Shown: piece after piece, positions 48,447 through 58,430 of the stretch
Numbering within the stretch: position 1 is the stretch's first letter
Layout of the letters: every line of letters begins with the position of its first letter
DNA from: Lentinula raphanica
Taxonomy: Eukaryota > Basidiomycota > Agaricomycetes > Agaricales > Omphalotaceae
Direction of reading: 5' to 3'
Assembly: GCA_027919835.1 (NCBI GenBank)
Contig: JANVFP010000042.1
Coordinates: forward strand, 124,001 to 188,000
DNA length: 64,000 nucleotides
Notes under the pieces: model-generated
What the model saw: only the letters and a program-made list of their open reading frames with translations
What the model was told of the DNA's origin: nothing
Database searches by the model: none
Position numbers and translations under genes: made by a program

Positions 48447-49283
48447 ATGACAGAAGATAGGATCGTTTTCTATGACATTCCATTCGCGAAGCCCAATATC
48501 TGCTGGTCACCGAATACATGGAAAGCGCGGTATGTTTGACTTGTCCTCAATGGTTTCAATTCAAAGAGGCTGATACGACAAAACACCTCCAGCTACTGCC
48601 TGAACTACAAAGGACTTGCCTATCGTACGGAATGGGTGGAATACCCTGATATCGAGGCTCTGTGTATCAAGATTGGGGCTGCCCCGACAAGTGTAGAGGA
48701 CAAGGGTACCGCGCGTTATACGCTGCCCGTTATCTACGATCCATCTACAGGCCAGGTGATCTCCGAGTCGTTCAATATCGCTGTATACTTGGAAACCACA
48801 TACCCTGACACCCCACGAGTTTTTCCATCTGGAACCAGAGCGTTGCATTCTGCTTTTGCCCATCATGCTTATTCTCAACTTGTCAACCAGCCGCTGGGAC
48901 CATTCGTCCGTCCGCTCGTGTTCGAGAAACTTCCTGTCGGGAAGAGCCAAGAGTATTACCGAAGGACGAGAGAGGCGTTGTATAATGTGAAGGTTGAGGA
49001 CTGGGCACCGCGAGGCAAGGTTCGTGCAAAGGAATGGAAGAAGGTGGAGAAGTGTCTGGTGTTGTTTGGTAAATATTTGGAAGCAACGAAAGACGAGGCA
49101 GGAGGTGGGTCTATATGTGGAGCAGAGCCAACGTTCGCAGACTTCGTGATTGCGGGGATTCTTCAATGGTGCAAAGAAGGGTTCGGAGCTGAAAGCGTTG
49201 ATTGGAAAGATATTGTGACTTGGCAGGATGGGAGATGGGGGAGCTTCATGCATAGTTTGGAGAAATTTTCTGTTGTCATTTGA
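48447..49283 (+). CDS. Glutathione S-transferase, fungal FuA/etherase-like
   Basis: Detoxification enzyme conjugating glutathione to electrophiles; in wood and litter fungi this class binds lignin- and plant-derived aromatics. Exons 48447-48529 and 48593-49283 give 257 residues. The thioredoxin-like N-domain is seen in IVFYDIPFAKPNICWSPNTW, YCLNYKGLAYRTEWVEYPDI, YTLPVI with the cis-Pro, and VISESFNIAVYLETTYP (glutathione gamma-Glu contact at SESFNIA). The helical C-domain ends FADFVIAGILQWCKE. The WSPNTWKAR segment where other GSTs have the catalytic Tyr/Ser is the FuA signature. The ATG 48447-48449 gives a 9-residue lead. No defect seen. Confidence 0.85.
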
Positions 49284-49819
49284 ATCATGAATTGGGAGAA
49301 ACTGTGTTATGCTAGAATTGAACCGCGAAGTTGGACATATCGAATGGGACAACCTTCTTCGAAGCTGCCTTCAACCGGATAAGAACTGATGTGATTCGTG
49401 AACTTCTCTTACTCAGATCTTGAATAGTTAAGACATTAAACAAGTACACGCCATTGCAGGCTGTTGTTTACCGTGACCGTATGAGATCGTTTCGAAAGGA
49501 CAGACTGAGAGAAACTTGAAGACAACTCAACAACCTCATGATACTCCGCAACATGAATCTGATCTGATGATTTTACATTGGGTTTTCTGCATAGAGACTA
49601 TACTCAAAGACGGACAAAAAAAAACTACGCATTGACACTAATAACAGCCCCAGCACTAGCTCGAATGATGAGCCCAGGACAGTTGCCACTGGACTCTGAA
49701 CAAACTACTCTGACGATGATGGCATTCGAGATCAGCATCATGATATGTGAGTTTGCGGTAATAATAATACCTTGGGCGTCAGAGGATAGGCTGCTGTGAC
49801 TGCAATCTAAGCAGGGACT
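49284..49819. other. Intergenic, GST to metallothionein
   Basis: Convergent 3' flanks of the GST gene and the metallothionein gene. No gene or repeat seen. Confidence 0.4.
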
Positions 49820-50083
49820 TCAAGGGCACTTGCATCCGTCAGCGCTGCAGCCACAGCTGTTCAATAGAACCAGTTAATTAATCCTGAGAGATCATAATTC
49901 AGTGAGGCAGTCAACTTACGAGTGACCGCAACCACATTTATCAGTGCAGTTGCCACAGCCTTGAGTACATTTGTCCCCACCGCATTCGGCTTGGATGACA
50001 GGAGTGATGATGGTCTTAATGGAGGGAACGTGAGTAGGTGCTGGAGACTGGTATAGCCATCATAGGGAACGTACAGTAGACAT
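49820..50083 (-). CDS. Metallothionein-like cysteine-rich peptide, 46 residues
   Basis: Small metal-binding peptide, probably chelating Cu, Zn or Cd in the cytosol. Three exons on the minus strand (50075-50083, 49920-50014, 49820-49856) with introns of 60 and 63 bases give MSTTIITPVIQAE followed by a Cys-rich tail with ten cysteines: CGGDKC, CGNC, CGCGH, CGC and CKCP. The Cys-X-Cys and Cys-X2-Cys spacing and lack of aromatics are metallothionein-like. The tail and its intron (GTAAGT...ACAG, 49857-49919) are clear. The first nine-base exon is an inference: upstream of the tail the frame meets a TGA with no Met, and the ATG in a CAACAATG context gives an in-frame 60-base intron. It may be induced by metals; no metal-response element was identified. 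Confidence 0.75.
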
Positions 50084-52317
50084 TGTTGAACACGATATTC
50101 TCGCCGTAGACTTGTAGTACAAAGTGATGGTGGTGGTTCGATGTTGAGAGGGTAAAGCTGGGGAAGGCCTTTTAAGCTATGGAGAGTATTTGTCCTTATT
50201 GATCTTGTACCTGTCTCGGTACTGAAAATATCACAGCACAAATGACTCGGTTGGACAAGTTGGGAGCTAAGCTGATTACGCAGGCTACTGCAAGGCTACC
50301 CTCAAATACACCCTGAATACACGTAAGTGAATTAGATTGAGTCGATGGGTAAGGACTTACATATAAGGCTGTTCAATTTCTTCGGTAGGAGCATCTGCCA
50401 GAGCCTCCACTGCGGCCACGATGCAAATGAACGAAGACGATGAGGCATTGGGAGAAAGAGCTCTTCAGACAAGCCAAATCGAGTCTTGGATCCCAGGGAT
50501 GTCGACCGATCTCCGCCTAGAGAGGTCATCCGCCTTTAGAATTGAAGATGCCAGGAGATATATCATCACACCCACCGAGCCCCGACGAGATACCCTACCG
50601 AGTCCCGAACCGAGTCTACCAAGAGAGCATTGAAGAGGTCACCCGCCTATAGAGAATCCTATATACATAGAGGTATTATGGCAACCCCCGAGTGCCGACG
50701 AGATACCCTACCGAGTCCCGAACCGAGTCTCCTGGAAATTTCCTCCATACTGCGAATAGAGCAGGCGTTCATCGTTCGCATGCGCTGCCCGTGGGGCCAA
50801 TAGCTAGAGACGACGGCGGCGGGGGTGTATGTATTGACAAGGATTTGAGTTGATTTCTATGTCCAGTTTGTGCTTTTTGCAAGTCACCACTCGTGCATTG
50901 GCAAGGTTTTTCGATACTGTTGTCAACTGTAGTGAGTGCTTGTCATCACATTTGCCGGAAACGTCTCCAACAATGTGCCCTATGTAACCTTCTGTATTAT
51001 TTTCTCAAAAACCGACGAGATACCTTCCGAGCACCGAACCGAGTCTTCCAGGGATTTCTTTCTCCTTGGACTTACCGATGTGAATATGGAGTCTATTCAA
51101 CCAAGCGGACCATGAGATTCCTTGCATGGGCCGCCAATGCTTCTCTTCTCCGCCACTGAGTGCTTCATACCCAGCCAGTGGATGAAATAGTACCCTACCG
51201 TGTTCCGAATTGAGTCTGTCAAAATCAAGAAATTTCTCAATGACATACCGATGGTAAAGCCTGGTAAAGCCTATAATAAACTTGATGCTCCAACTATGAA
51301 CCGATAATACTGATGGAGGGGTGCGTCTGATGAAGATAATGCATGGGCCCGCCGTGATTCAGGAATCGGGAATGGCCTGGCACTACCGGACAAGCAGAAA
51401 AGGCAGGCATGGACCGTCCCATGGCCATTGGGCACACTGTAATTACCTGGGATGTGTCATTGGAGAAGGGGTTTTGACATTTTGTATCATCCTGCACGCG
51501 AGCCTCTTAGAAGCTGGAAAAGCAGTTGAACATCAAGTTCTTCTATGGAGGGAGTCATTAATGCCTATTAATGCGCACCATCGTTGATAATGATATGAGT
51601 GGCTCTGAGGTCAACTGAGAAACAATCGAGTAATGCGGTGACTCTTCGAGAGTGATAAGAGAGATGAATCGATAATACGTTGCAAGGACTCAAGTACTCA
51701 CTATCAGGAGCGGCGAGCCGCGGTCACCGTCGAGCGAGTGAGTCGAAAAGGTCGACGAGCGCGCGTGATAAATGATTATCTTATCTTATCTGAAAGTCAA
51801 TGCAGGCATTTACTCTCATTTACTTCGCCATTCGTCACTTTTCATTCCCAATCATTCGGTCTCTGTCGATTTTACCTTCTGGCTTTTTAGACCCGTACAA
51901 GCCCGTACCATGGGACATATGGGACGATATTGAGGGCTGGAAAGTGATTGTTCTGAGCCTTCAAATCAAATGAACCTCGCGTCGAGGCTCATTCGGGAGA
52001 AGAGAACGAGATTCGACGCGAACATGGTGGTTGAGGTTTACATGAGCAGCCTCTTGCCAGCTTCCCGGCCATCGAATGAAGTCCTTCTCGCGCTCAATGT
52101 TATGAGATGGAATGACTCTCGAATCTGGACCTCCCTCGACATAGGTATGTATGCCAACATATTCGTGTTGATAGCTTCGTGATCATCATGATTGAGAATG
52201 GAGGCAGGCATCTTAGCGGTATCTTCGAAGTTCAAAATGGTCCCACTTCAGGATCTTTTACCTTGACACCTCACCAGAGCTCACCAGCCGTTTGTCGTAT
52301 TCCCAGTGCTTCCAGTC
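50084..52317. other. Intergenic, 2.2 kb, repeat-bearing
   Basis: No gene supported. It carries four copies of a 35-base repeat (50583-51217) and, at 51766-51790, TGATAA followed by three TTATC in a row, a cluster of GATA-factor sites about 530 bases before the wax-synthase-like start. Frames at 50421-50633, 51321-51587 and 51970-52182 show no domain. Confidence 0.45.
50583..51217. repeat. Dispersed 35-base repeat, four copies decaying in one direction
   Basis: Core CGACGAGATACCCTACCGAG then TCCCGAACCGAGTCT. Copy 1 (50583-50617) and copy 2 (50696-50730) are identical. Copy 3 (51013-51046) has a few changes and copy 4 (about 51183-51217) is degenerate. A flanking GAGGTCA(T/C)CCGCCT occurs at 50523 and 50636, so copies 1 and 2 lie in a larger duplicated unit of about 113 bases. 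Confidence 0.85.
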
Positions 52318-53484
52318 ATGGTCTCTCCTTCTACCCAAACACCATCCTTTGTGATGCCGCTGTCTTTCCTCATTCATGCACTCAGAGTCACCTCTAGATC
52401 TTGTAATGTTCGAAGATCCCTCTTCGCTGTGATTCTCAGTATCTCGTACTTCACCGTCTTCAGAACCAGCACTGAGGATCCTCCCTTGAACTATGGCTAC
52501 GCTACGGCAATGGGCTCTTTGGCCTTTCAAGCACTCGACTTTCTCGTTCTCAATGATCCATCCAAGTTTGCCCTCGTCGCTCAGCATGAGTACAATGACA
52601 GATCCTTCGTAGCCCGTCATCTGCGAGCCTGGCAGTTGATTTTAACACCCAGGGGAATCGGATGGACCCACAAGCCGAAGGATATCTTACCTCCCCATCC
52701 ACTGCCGCAGCCTCGTCATACCTTTGTCTTGTCTCAGCTCCGTTCTGCTGCTGTATGGCTGATCATTGGTGATTTCGTTAATCTCGCTTCACGGAGTCAT
52801 CCAGGTTTCCAAATCGATGGTAGTTCCATCGCAGATGTTGGTCCCTTCATGCGAATCCTCAACGTCTTCATTTTTGCGGTGCCGAGCGTGGCGACGTTAC
52901 AGATACAGTACAAGACGTTGTGTATTCTCACTACTACCGCTACACTCTATCGCCCGCAAGACTGCCCAGAACTGTTCGGTGAATGGAAGGAGGCTTACAC
53001 GATCCGTCGATTCTGGGGACGTACCTGGCACCAAACCATGAGACGCTGGGTGTCTGCCCCAGGAAACTTCATCGCGCATGATGTGCTCGAGTTGAAGAAG
53101 GGAACGAAACTCTCGGCGTACACCAAACTCATCATCGCCTTTCTGGTTTCTGGGACTATACATCAGATGGGTGATTATGCGCTCAAGCATCAAAGCTTCT
53201 TCGCAGGTGGCAGCCTTTCCTTCTTCATGTTACAAGCTGCTGCGATTATGTTTGAAGATAGTGTTATTGACATTGGGAGCAGCCTGGGCATCTGCGAGGG
53301 AACATATACATGGAGTTTGGGTTACCTCTGGACCTTGACTTGGTTCGCTCTCACTCTTCCTATTTGGCTTGACCCATATTTTCATAATGGTATGGCTAAT
53401 GCAAAGTTCAGTCTGATTGGAGGTATATGGAAGGGTGATTGGACAGGATCATCTGTAAAGCTTCCTCTTCCACTTTCCTACTAG
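52318..53484 (+). CDS. Wax-synthase-like membrane acyltransferase
   Basis: Multispanning acyltransferase of the wax synthase/Tri7 group, which in fungi acylate sterols, terpenoids or other lipophilic products; substrate unknown. A single exon of 389 codons from the ATG at 52318-52320. Seen: several hydrophobic helices (SFVMPLSFLIHAL, LFAVILSISYF, ILNVFIFAVPSVATL, LIIAFLVSG and others), the WGRTWHQTMRRWVSAPGNFI segment that marks this family, and SGTIHQMGDY with the likely catalytic His. RSAAVWLIIGDFVNLASRSHPG is a basidiomycete feature. The lack of introns is unusual beside the neighbours and could suggest transfer or retroposition, but there is no poly-A trace. An upstream exon cannot be excluded. 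Confidence 0.82.
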   Translation: MVSPSTQTPSFVMPLSFLIHALRVTSRSCNVRRSLFAVILSISYFTVFRTSTEDPPLNYGYATAMGSLAFQALDFLVLNDPSKFALVAQHEYNDRSFVARHLRAWQLILTPRGIGWTHKPKDILPPHPLPQPRHTFVLSQLRSAAVWLIIGDFVNLASRSHPGFQIDGSSIADVGPFMRILNVFIFAVPSVATLQIQYKTLCILTTTATLYRPQDCPELFGEWKEAYTIRRFWGRTWHQTMRRWVSAPGNFIAHDVLELKKGTKLSAYTKLIIAFLVSGTIHQMGDYALKHQSFFAGGSLSFFMLQAAAIMFEDSVIDIGSSLGICEGTYTWSLGYLWTLTWFALTLPIWLDPYFHNGMANAKFSLIGGIWKGDWTGSSVKLPLPLSY

Positions 53485-53811
53485 ATAGAATCTTTTGGAG
53501 CAATCTGTCGACCATAGATACTTCATTGTTACTTTGGTAGTGCAGTATGTCGATCTACACACTACACTTTGACCAAGGACCGAAAAAATAGAGATACCGA
53601 ATCCAGTAAAGCTCAAGATAGAGCGGAGAGATTCCGAGAGAGTACCCAAGGCCAACTCTATGACATTGATACATGCAATCCATCTCACATCGATGTCGAC
53701 ATGCCCTCGAAAGTTGAAACGACCAACTCTGCCCGACTTCGTTTGATTCATCTTTGTCTCATGGGGCCACTCTTGAGTCTTGACCGTTCTAAATCCGTAC
53801 AGGACGATCAT
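53485..53811. other. Intergenic, 3' flank of wax-synthase-like gene
   Basis: No feature seen in this 327-base stretch. Confidence 0.4.
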
Positions 53812-54899
53812 TCATGAATTCTCGTATATGTGAGCCAGCCATCTTACCGTTTCAAGTCCAGATGAGCATAATTCGGCCAAAATTCTCTTCAACTTGGGTC
53901 GTAGGACTACGCCGTCGAGGGAGTTGCTGCGTTTCGGAACAGAGAAGATGCGGCGGGTAGTGAGAGCCCTGTGTAGATGACGAGTTTGACGAACTGGAGG
54001 GGAAGCAGGTGTTAGTAAGTGTAGAGGAATGAGATAGAACCGAGAAACGTACAAGAACGCATGATCATCAGGACATAAAAAACCTATTTTCAGGTCAGAG
54101 ATACATAGCTTTCAGTACTCGTCCCGCGTGAATCGATGTCTAATCATGATGCCCCGCGACTTCTACAGAGTGATCTCGAACGTCTAGCATGATTGCAGGT
54201 GTTGGTGTTGTGCTGATCTCGTAACCTGAACATGGGCAGAGTCAATTTGTAGAGAACGTCGAATGAATCATGATTGGAGCCAAGACGACTGAAGCTTGGG
54301 ATTGAAGGAGTGGGGCGAGATGTGGGTGTAGGAACAATCTGAATCGGAGGGATCACAGTCAGGCAAGAGGCCGGAAGGTTGAAAGAGCATGAATTGTATG
54401 AAAGGGATCGGAAGACAAAAGAAAACCAGCGAACAAGATCAAGAGAACGAGCACTCACCGAGCGACAAATATCTCCAGTAAACCAAATCTCGATACGAGC
54501 GCAGCACTCTGTATATATTCTCCTCGTTTCCCTTCGGTCTCTTCCATCCTATCATCCACCGGCTGCCTCTGAATTCGTAGAGGTCAGCGACGATAGAACC
54601 TTTCGCCGGGTTTTGAATAAACTCCAGGTGCGGATGAACGAGACAGGATTGGGAGTTTCGGTCGATGACAAAGAATGAAGTACGGTGGGGTATGCAGACC
54701 ACGCAGGCTGAAGAGGTCACTGAATCAGCGAAACTCTCAATTGTTCAATGCGAAGACGTACCTCAGGAATTAGAGAGATGATGTTTGCTACAGTGTTCGT
54801 GCCGTTGAACGGTTCAACAACCCGGAAGACCCTTGCATGGACATGAAAGATGCACGCGTCCATAAGTGTTTTATTCATCGCTACTCCATTAGAAATCAT
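53812..54899 (-). other. Possible spliced minus-strand gene, unassigned
   Basis: I do not recognise a product. Strong splice signals are present on the minus strand: GTACGT at about 54050, a TTACTAACA branch site and CCCTCCAG ending near 53997, then GTAAGA after GLET at about 53845. Upstream pieces with coding character are MISNGVAMNKTLMDACIFHV (54840-54899) and LVHPHLEFIQNPAKGSIVAD (about 54590-54650), which a GTAGCA...TTGAG intron of 56 bases could join in frame. A basic segment (RHLHRALTTRRIFSVPKRSN) follows the strong intron. The full exon chain could not be closed, so this may be a real but small or fast-evolving gene, or a spliced non-coding RNA. Confidence 0.3.
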
Positions 54900-55702
54900 A
54901 GAATGAGCATGTCATCGTATGATTCATCTTGTTCGCTTTGCGATACCTCGACGTGATTCCCTGGTCGAGGTGGGCCACTGAGGCTCGGGTTGCTTTTCGA
55001 GAAGGAGATTGACCATGCTTCGCCCAAGATTGTTTGCGTCATTTGAGGATATACTAGTGATCTCGTCGAGACTCGAGAGTCGAATCCGAGGAATCCTTCT
55101 TGGTTGAACTTGTAAAAAATGCTGGTGGGAAACTAACAGGTTTCATCACAGTCTTTCATGATTGGCAAGCAACAACGTTCAACGTTCAAGTTCAACGTAC
55201 AGCTTCTAGAATCCACGCCCGAATTCACCAGACAGAATCAGATTGAACAAAAAACGGATCTCTGGGATTCGATCTGGGTTGTCGCAGGTTGTAGCGCGCT
55301 AGGTGAATTGAATGGCCTGCATAGGTGAGTAGTCAAAAAGTCGACCTCTTTCACGGTCTGGTGTTGACTAGTCAGCTACTAGATCTGATAGACGTGGTTC
55401 ACGTACATGCTTGCTCTGGCCCATTAAATGATTTCTGTGTGTCCAGCATTTGGTGTTATCGGCATGACGCGATGAGGATTCAAAGACGAGGCAATGTCTG
55501 CAGTAACATCATCAGATGTACATACATAGCTCATGAATCAACACGAAGAGAGAGGGTGAGAGTAAGTATCGACTTTCACGGCTTTGTAGATATGGAAGGT
55601 GCCGGTGATCTTTCAGTGGGTGATCAATGGAAATATAAGGTTTGTCTAAGTTTACCCACCTCTTTACACTCGTTCTTTTCCTCTTCCTCCCTCATAGCTG
55701 TA
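54900..55702. other. Intergenic before the first P450
   Basis: No gene supported. The frame 55325-55690 has an open stretch but leads through non-conserved sequence into the P450 start. From here on the DNA becomes more AT-rich. Confidence 0.4.
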
Positions 55703-56769
55703 ATGGATTACTTGGTGGTTACTGCTGCTTCAATAGTTGGGGTACTTGCCTTTCAGTATTGGAAGAGATTAGAAGTGAGTGTCAGGAACTCTTACCAATG
55801 CTCATTGCTGTCGCTGATATTTGTTCAGTTTGTGAATTTTATGCCAGGTTATAGACCTCTTCTGTCACCGCTCAGTCCATTTGGCATGCTGCTTCCTAAC
55901 AGCTCGTCGTTGAATCCTGGATCGACATGGTATTGGCACATGCGAGCTTCATGTAAGCCACCTGTTCATAATTGTCTATCAATTGATGTTCATAAACCAT
56001 AGCGTACTTTAACAAAACACACGATATAATATCAATTGTACCTCTTCTTGGTTCTGCAAGCTACTATACTTGCTCTCTTGATGTTATGAAACAGGTTCTT
56101 GGAGCCGATATCAAAGCCGGTGTGGAAAAGCCCTTCGACATGACACTGGAAAGGTTTGTAGAATCTTCTCGGAATTGTATCACTTTGGGTTTATAGTGAT
56201 GAGATCAGGTTATTTGGTCCAAGTTTGGCTTCCGTCAATGGTGAATCATGGCGCCGTCATCGTCGAGTAGTTCAACCTGCGTTCACTACCAAGCTGTGAG
56301 GACATTTTTTTTTCTTTGATAATGCTACTACTTAACAAGATTCTGAAGGTATGAAAGCATTGGGTCTCAAGTTACCAAAGCCTATCAGTCAATGGTAGAA
56401 GCAGAAGGTTGGCAAGAACTCACACATCAGGAAAATACCCCATAGCCTTGAGTCAGAATGAGTCAACCCTAGTGGCATAGGTTGCCTTAAGGCAGTCAAG
56501 TCAACCAATTCACTTGAGTGGCTTGAGCCAAGGTTCAGATTTTTCCCATCCTCAAGTTAATCTGAAGTTAACCTGAGTTAACTTGAACCACCTGAGTTTC
56601 TTTCAAAGCAACTTAAGTTTATATCAAGTTCAGCAAGCAAACTCAGGACATCATGAAGATATTGGTATAAGTGCATAAGGACATTTTATTTTTGAAATTT
56701 ATGACAGGAATACATAGGTATAGTGACTGGAGCAGTAACAGTAAAGACTCAAGCAGTGTAAGAAACAGT

Positions 56770-57246
56770 ACCCTATGATAGCTCCAAAATGAGCTCAGCA
56801 CGAAGGAAATTGAACAAGAACTCACCTGGAGACCTGTATGCCTTCCTCCTAGTACCTAAGTAAGATAGATTGCCAGGTTGTTAGAGAATATCTGGTGCAG
56901 TAGAGATATGATTTGGGGAGTGGCTAACACCCTATAACAGCGTCAAAATGAGCTCAGCATGAAGGGATTTGAATAAAAACTCACCTGGAAACCTATATGC
57001 CTTCCTCCTGGTACCTGGATAAGATAGACTGCCACATTATAAGAGAATGCCTTGAGCAGTGGAGATACGGTTTGAAGACCAGTCAACACCCTGTAACAGC
57101 TTTAAATTGAGCTTAGCATGAAGGGATTTGAATAAGAACTCACCTGGGAACCTATATGCCTTCCTCCTCATACTTGGATAAGATAGACTGCTACGTTGTG
57201 AGAGAATGCCTTGAGTATTAATATTAGTTATAAAGTGAGCTCAGCA
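56770..57246. repeat. Minisatellite, three 159-base units
   Basis: Units start at 56770, 56929 and 57088 with ACCCTATGATAG, ACCCTATAACAG and ACCCTGTAACAG, each exactly 159 bases apart. Each unit contains TGAGCT(C/T)AGCA(C/T)GAAGG and TATGCCTTCCTCCT. A shortened fourth unit may start near 57235. Confidence 0.9.
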
Positions 57247-57409
57247 GTTGAATAAACACTTACTCAATAGCCTGAGCATCCAGTAACAATTGTTAAGCTT
57301 TAAAAGAAAAAAGTAAGAAAGAGTGAAAGTGAGGATAGTGGGAGTATAAAGACAAGAAGCGTCAAACAAATCAACAAGACATAAGTTCAACTATCATGTG
57401 ACTTTGTTT

Positions 57410-57449
57410 CTGGGCGTCAAAGTACTGAGACAAGTACTTTGACGCCCAG
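57410..57449. repeat. Perfect 17-base inverted repeat with 6-base loop
   Basis: CTGGGCGTCAAAGTACT (57410-57426), loop GAGACA, then the exact reverse complement (57433-57449). It lies inside the 2.26-kb element. Confidence 0.95.
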
Positions 57450-57722
57450 AGAGTAACATAAGCTTGCTGACCATATAACTTTTAGTAAGAAAAAAGCATG
57501 AAAAATTAGCTGATTATTTTACAAGGGCATCTATATTGAGTGTAAGATATATCAGGTTGATATATCTATTGATAACAGTTTGAGTTTTGAGGAAACTCAA
57601 AAGATTGTCAGTGAGTAAAACAAAAATGTTGCTCGTAGATATAAAAGGAAACAGCGATGCCAGAGGCAACAAAAAAGTTGGTTCACATGACCTGCACATG
57701 ATTTATTACTATGTTATCGCTT

Positions 57723-58430
57723 TTCTGCATATCTTGTCTTCATCTCATTCATTATTAGAGATCTTAGGTGCATCTTGAAGCCCTGAAAGAGGGCTATTTA
57801 TTTTATTTACTTGTATTCCATCAGCTAATATCATCATGTTATTATTGCTTGTTCATATTTTTCAATGGCAAGCACCTGTTTTATACATACTTTGTCTAAA
57901 TCTCATTCAATATTAAACATTCTGGGGGCGTTGTGAGACTCTCAAATGAAGCTTTCAGATGTATCTCTTTCAAAGGTATTTCATAAAAAATCCTTATTAT
58001 ACTTATTGATTGCAGTTAGCACCTCACTTTTCTATATATTTTGTCTTGTTTTCATTCAATTCTGGGTATCTTGGGAGCGTTCTGAAGCTCCTGAATAAGG
58101 CTTTTAAACATATTCATTGGCACTTCATCAAAGGATCTCACTATCCAGTTATTGCTTGTTTTGTTTTTTTAATATCTCATTATATTCTGATCTGATTCTA
58201 AGTGTCCTGGAGGCGTTTTAAGTCCTCAATTGAAGCCTACATAATATGCATTTATACTTCATCAAAACATCTTGATTTTACCATCACTGACTGCTCACCA
58301 TTATTCACAGCTAATATTTCACAAAGTTTCTGCAAATCTTGTTTTATTTCTATTTATCTATAAGCATCCTTGAGGCATTTTGAGGCCTTCAAATATAGCT
58401 TGCAAATATACTCATTTAGCCTTTATCAAG
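57723..58430. repeat. Degenerate tandem array, about five units of 140-150 bases
   Basis: Related blocks near 57723, 57881, 58033, 58170 and 58325 each have a (C/T)TTGT(C/T)T..TCATT segment, then a TCTTGGGAGCGTT/TCCTGGAGGCGTT-like core, a GAAGC(C/T) segment and CTTCATCAA(A/G). Identity between units is modest. Confidence 0.6.

Noticed and set aside
50583..51217. Direct repeats resembling a CRISPR array
   Set aside because: Spacers are irregular (about 78 to 280 bases), repeats decay, there are no cas genes, and the DNA is eukaryotic.
57410..57449. Hairpin as the 3' end of a Helitron
   Set aside because: No CTRR end follows within the usual 10-15 bases and no TC start between A and T was found; the surrounding element has inverted ends.
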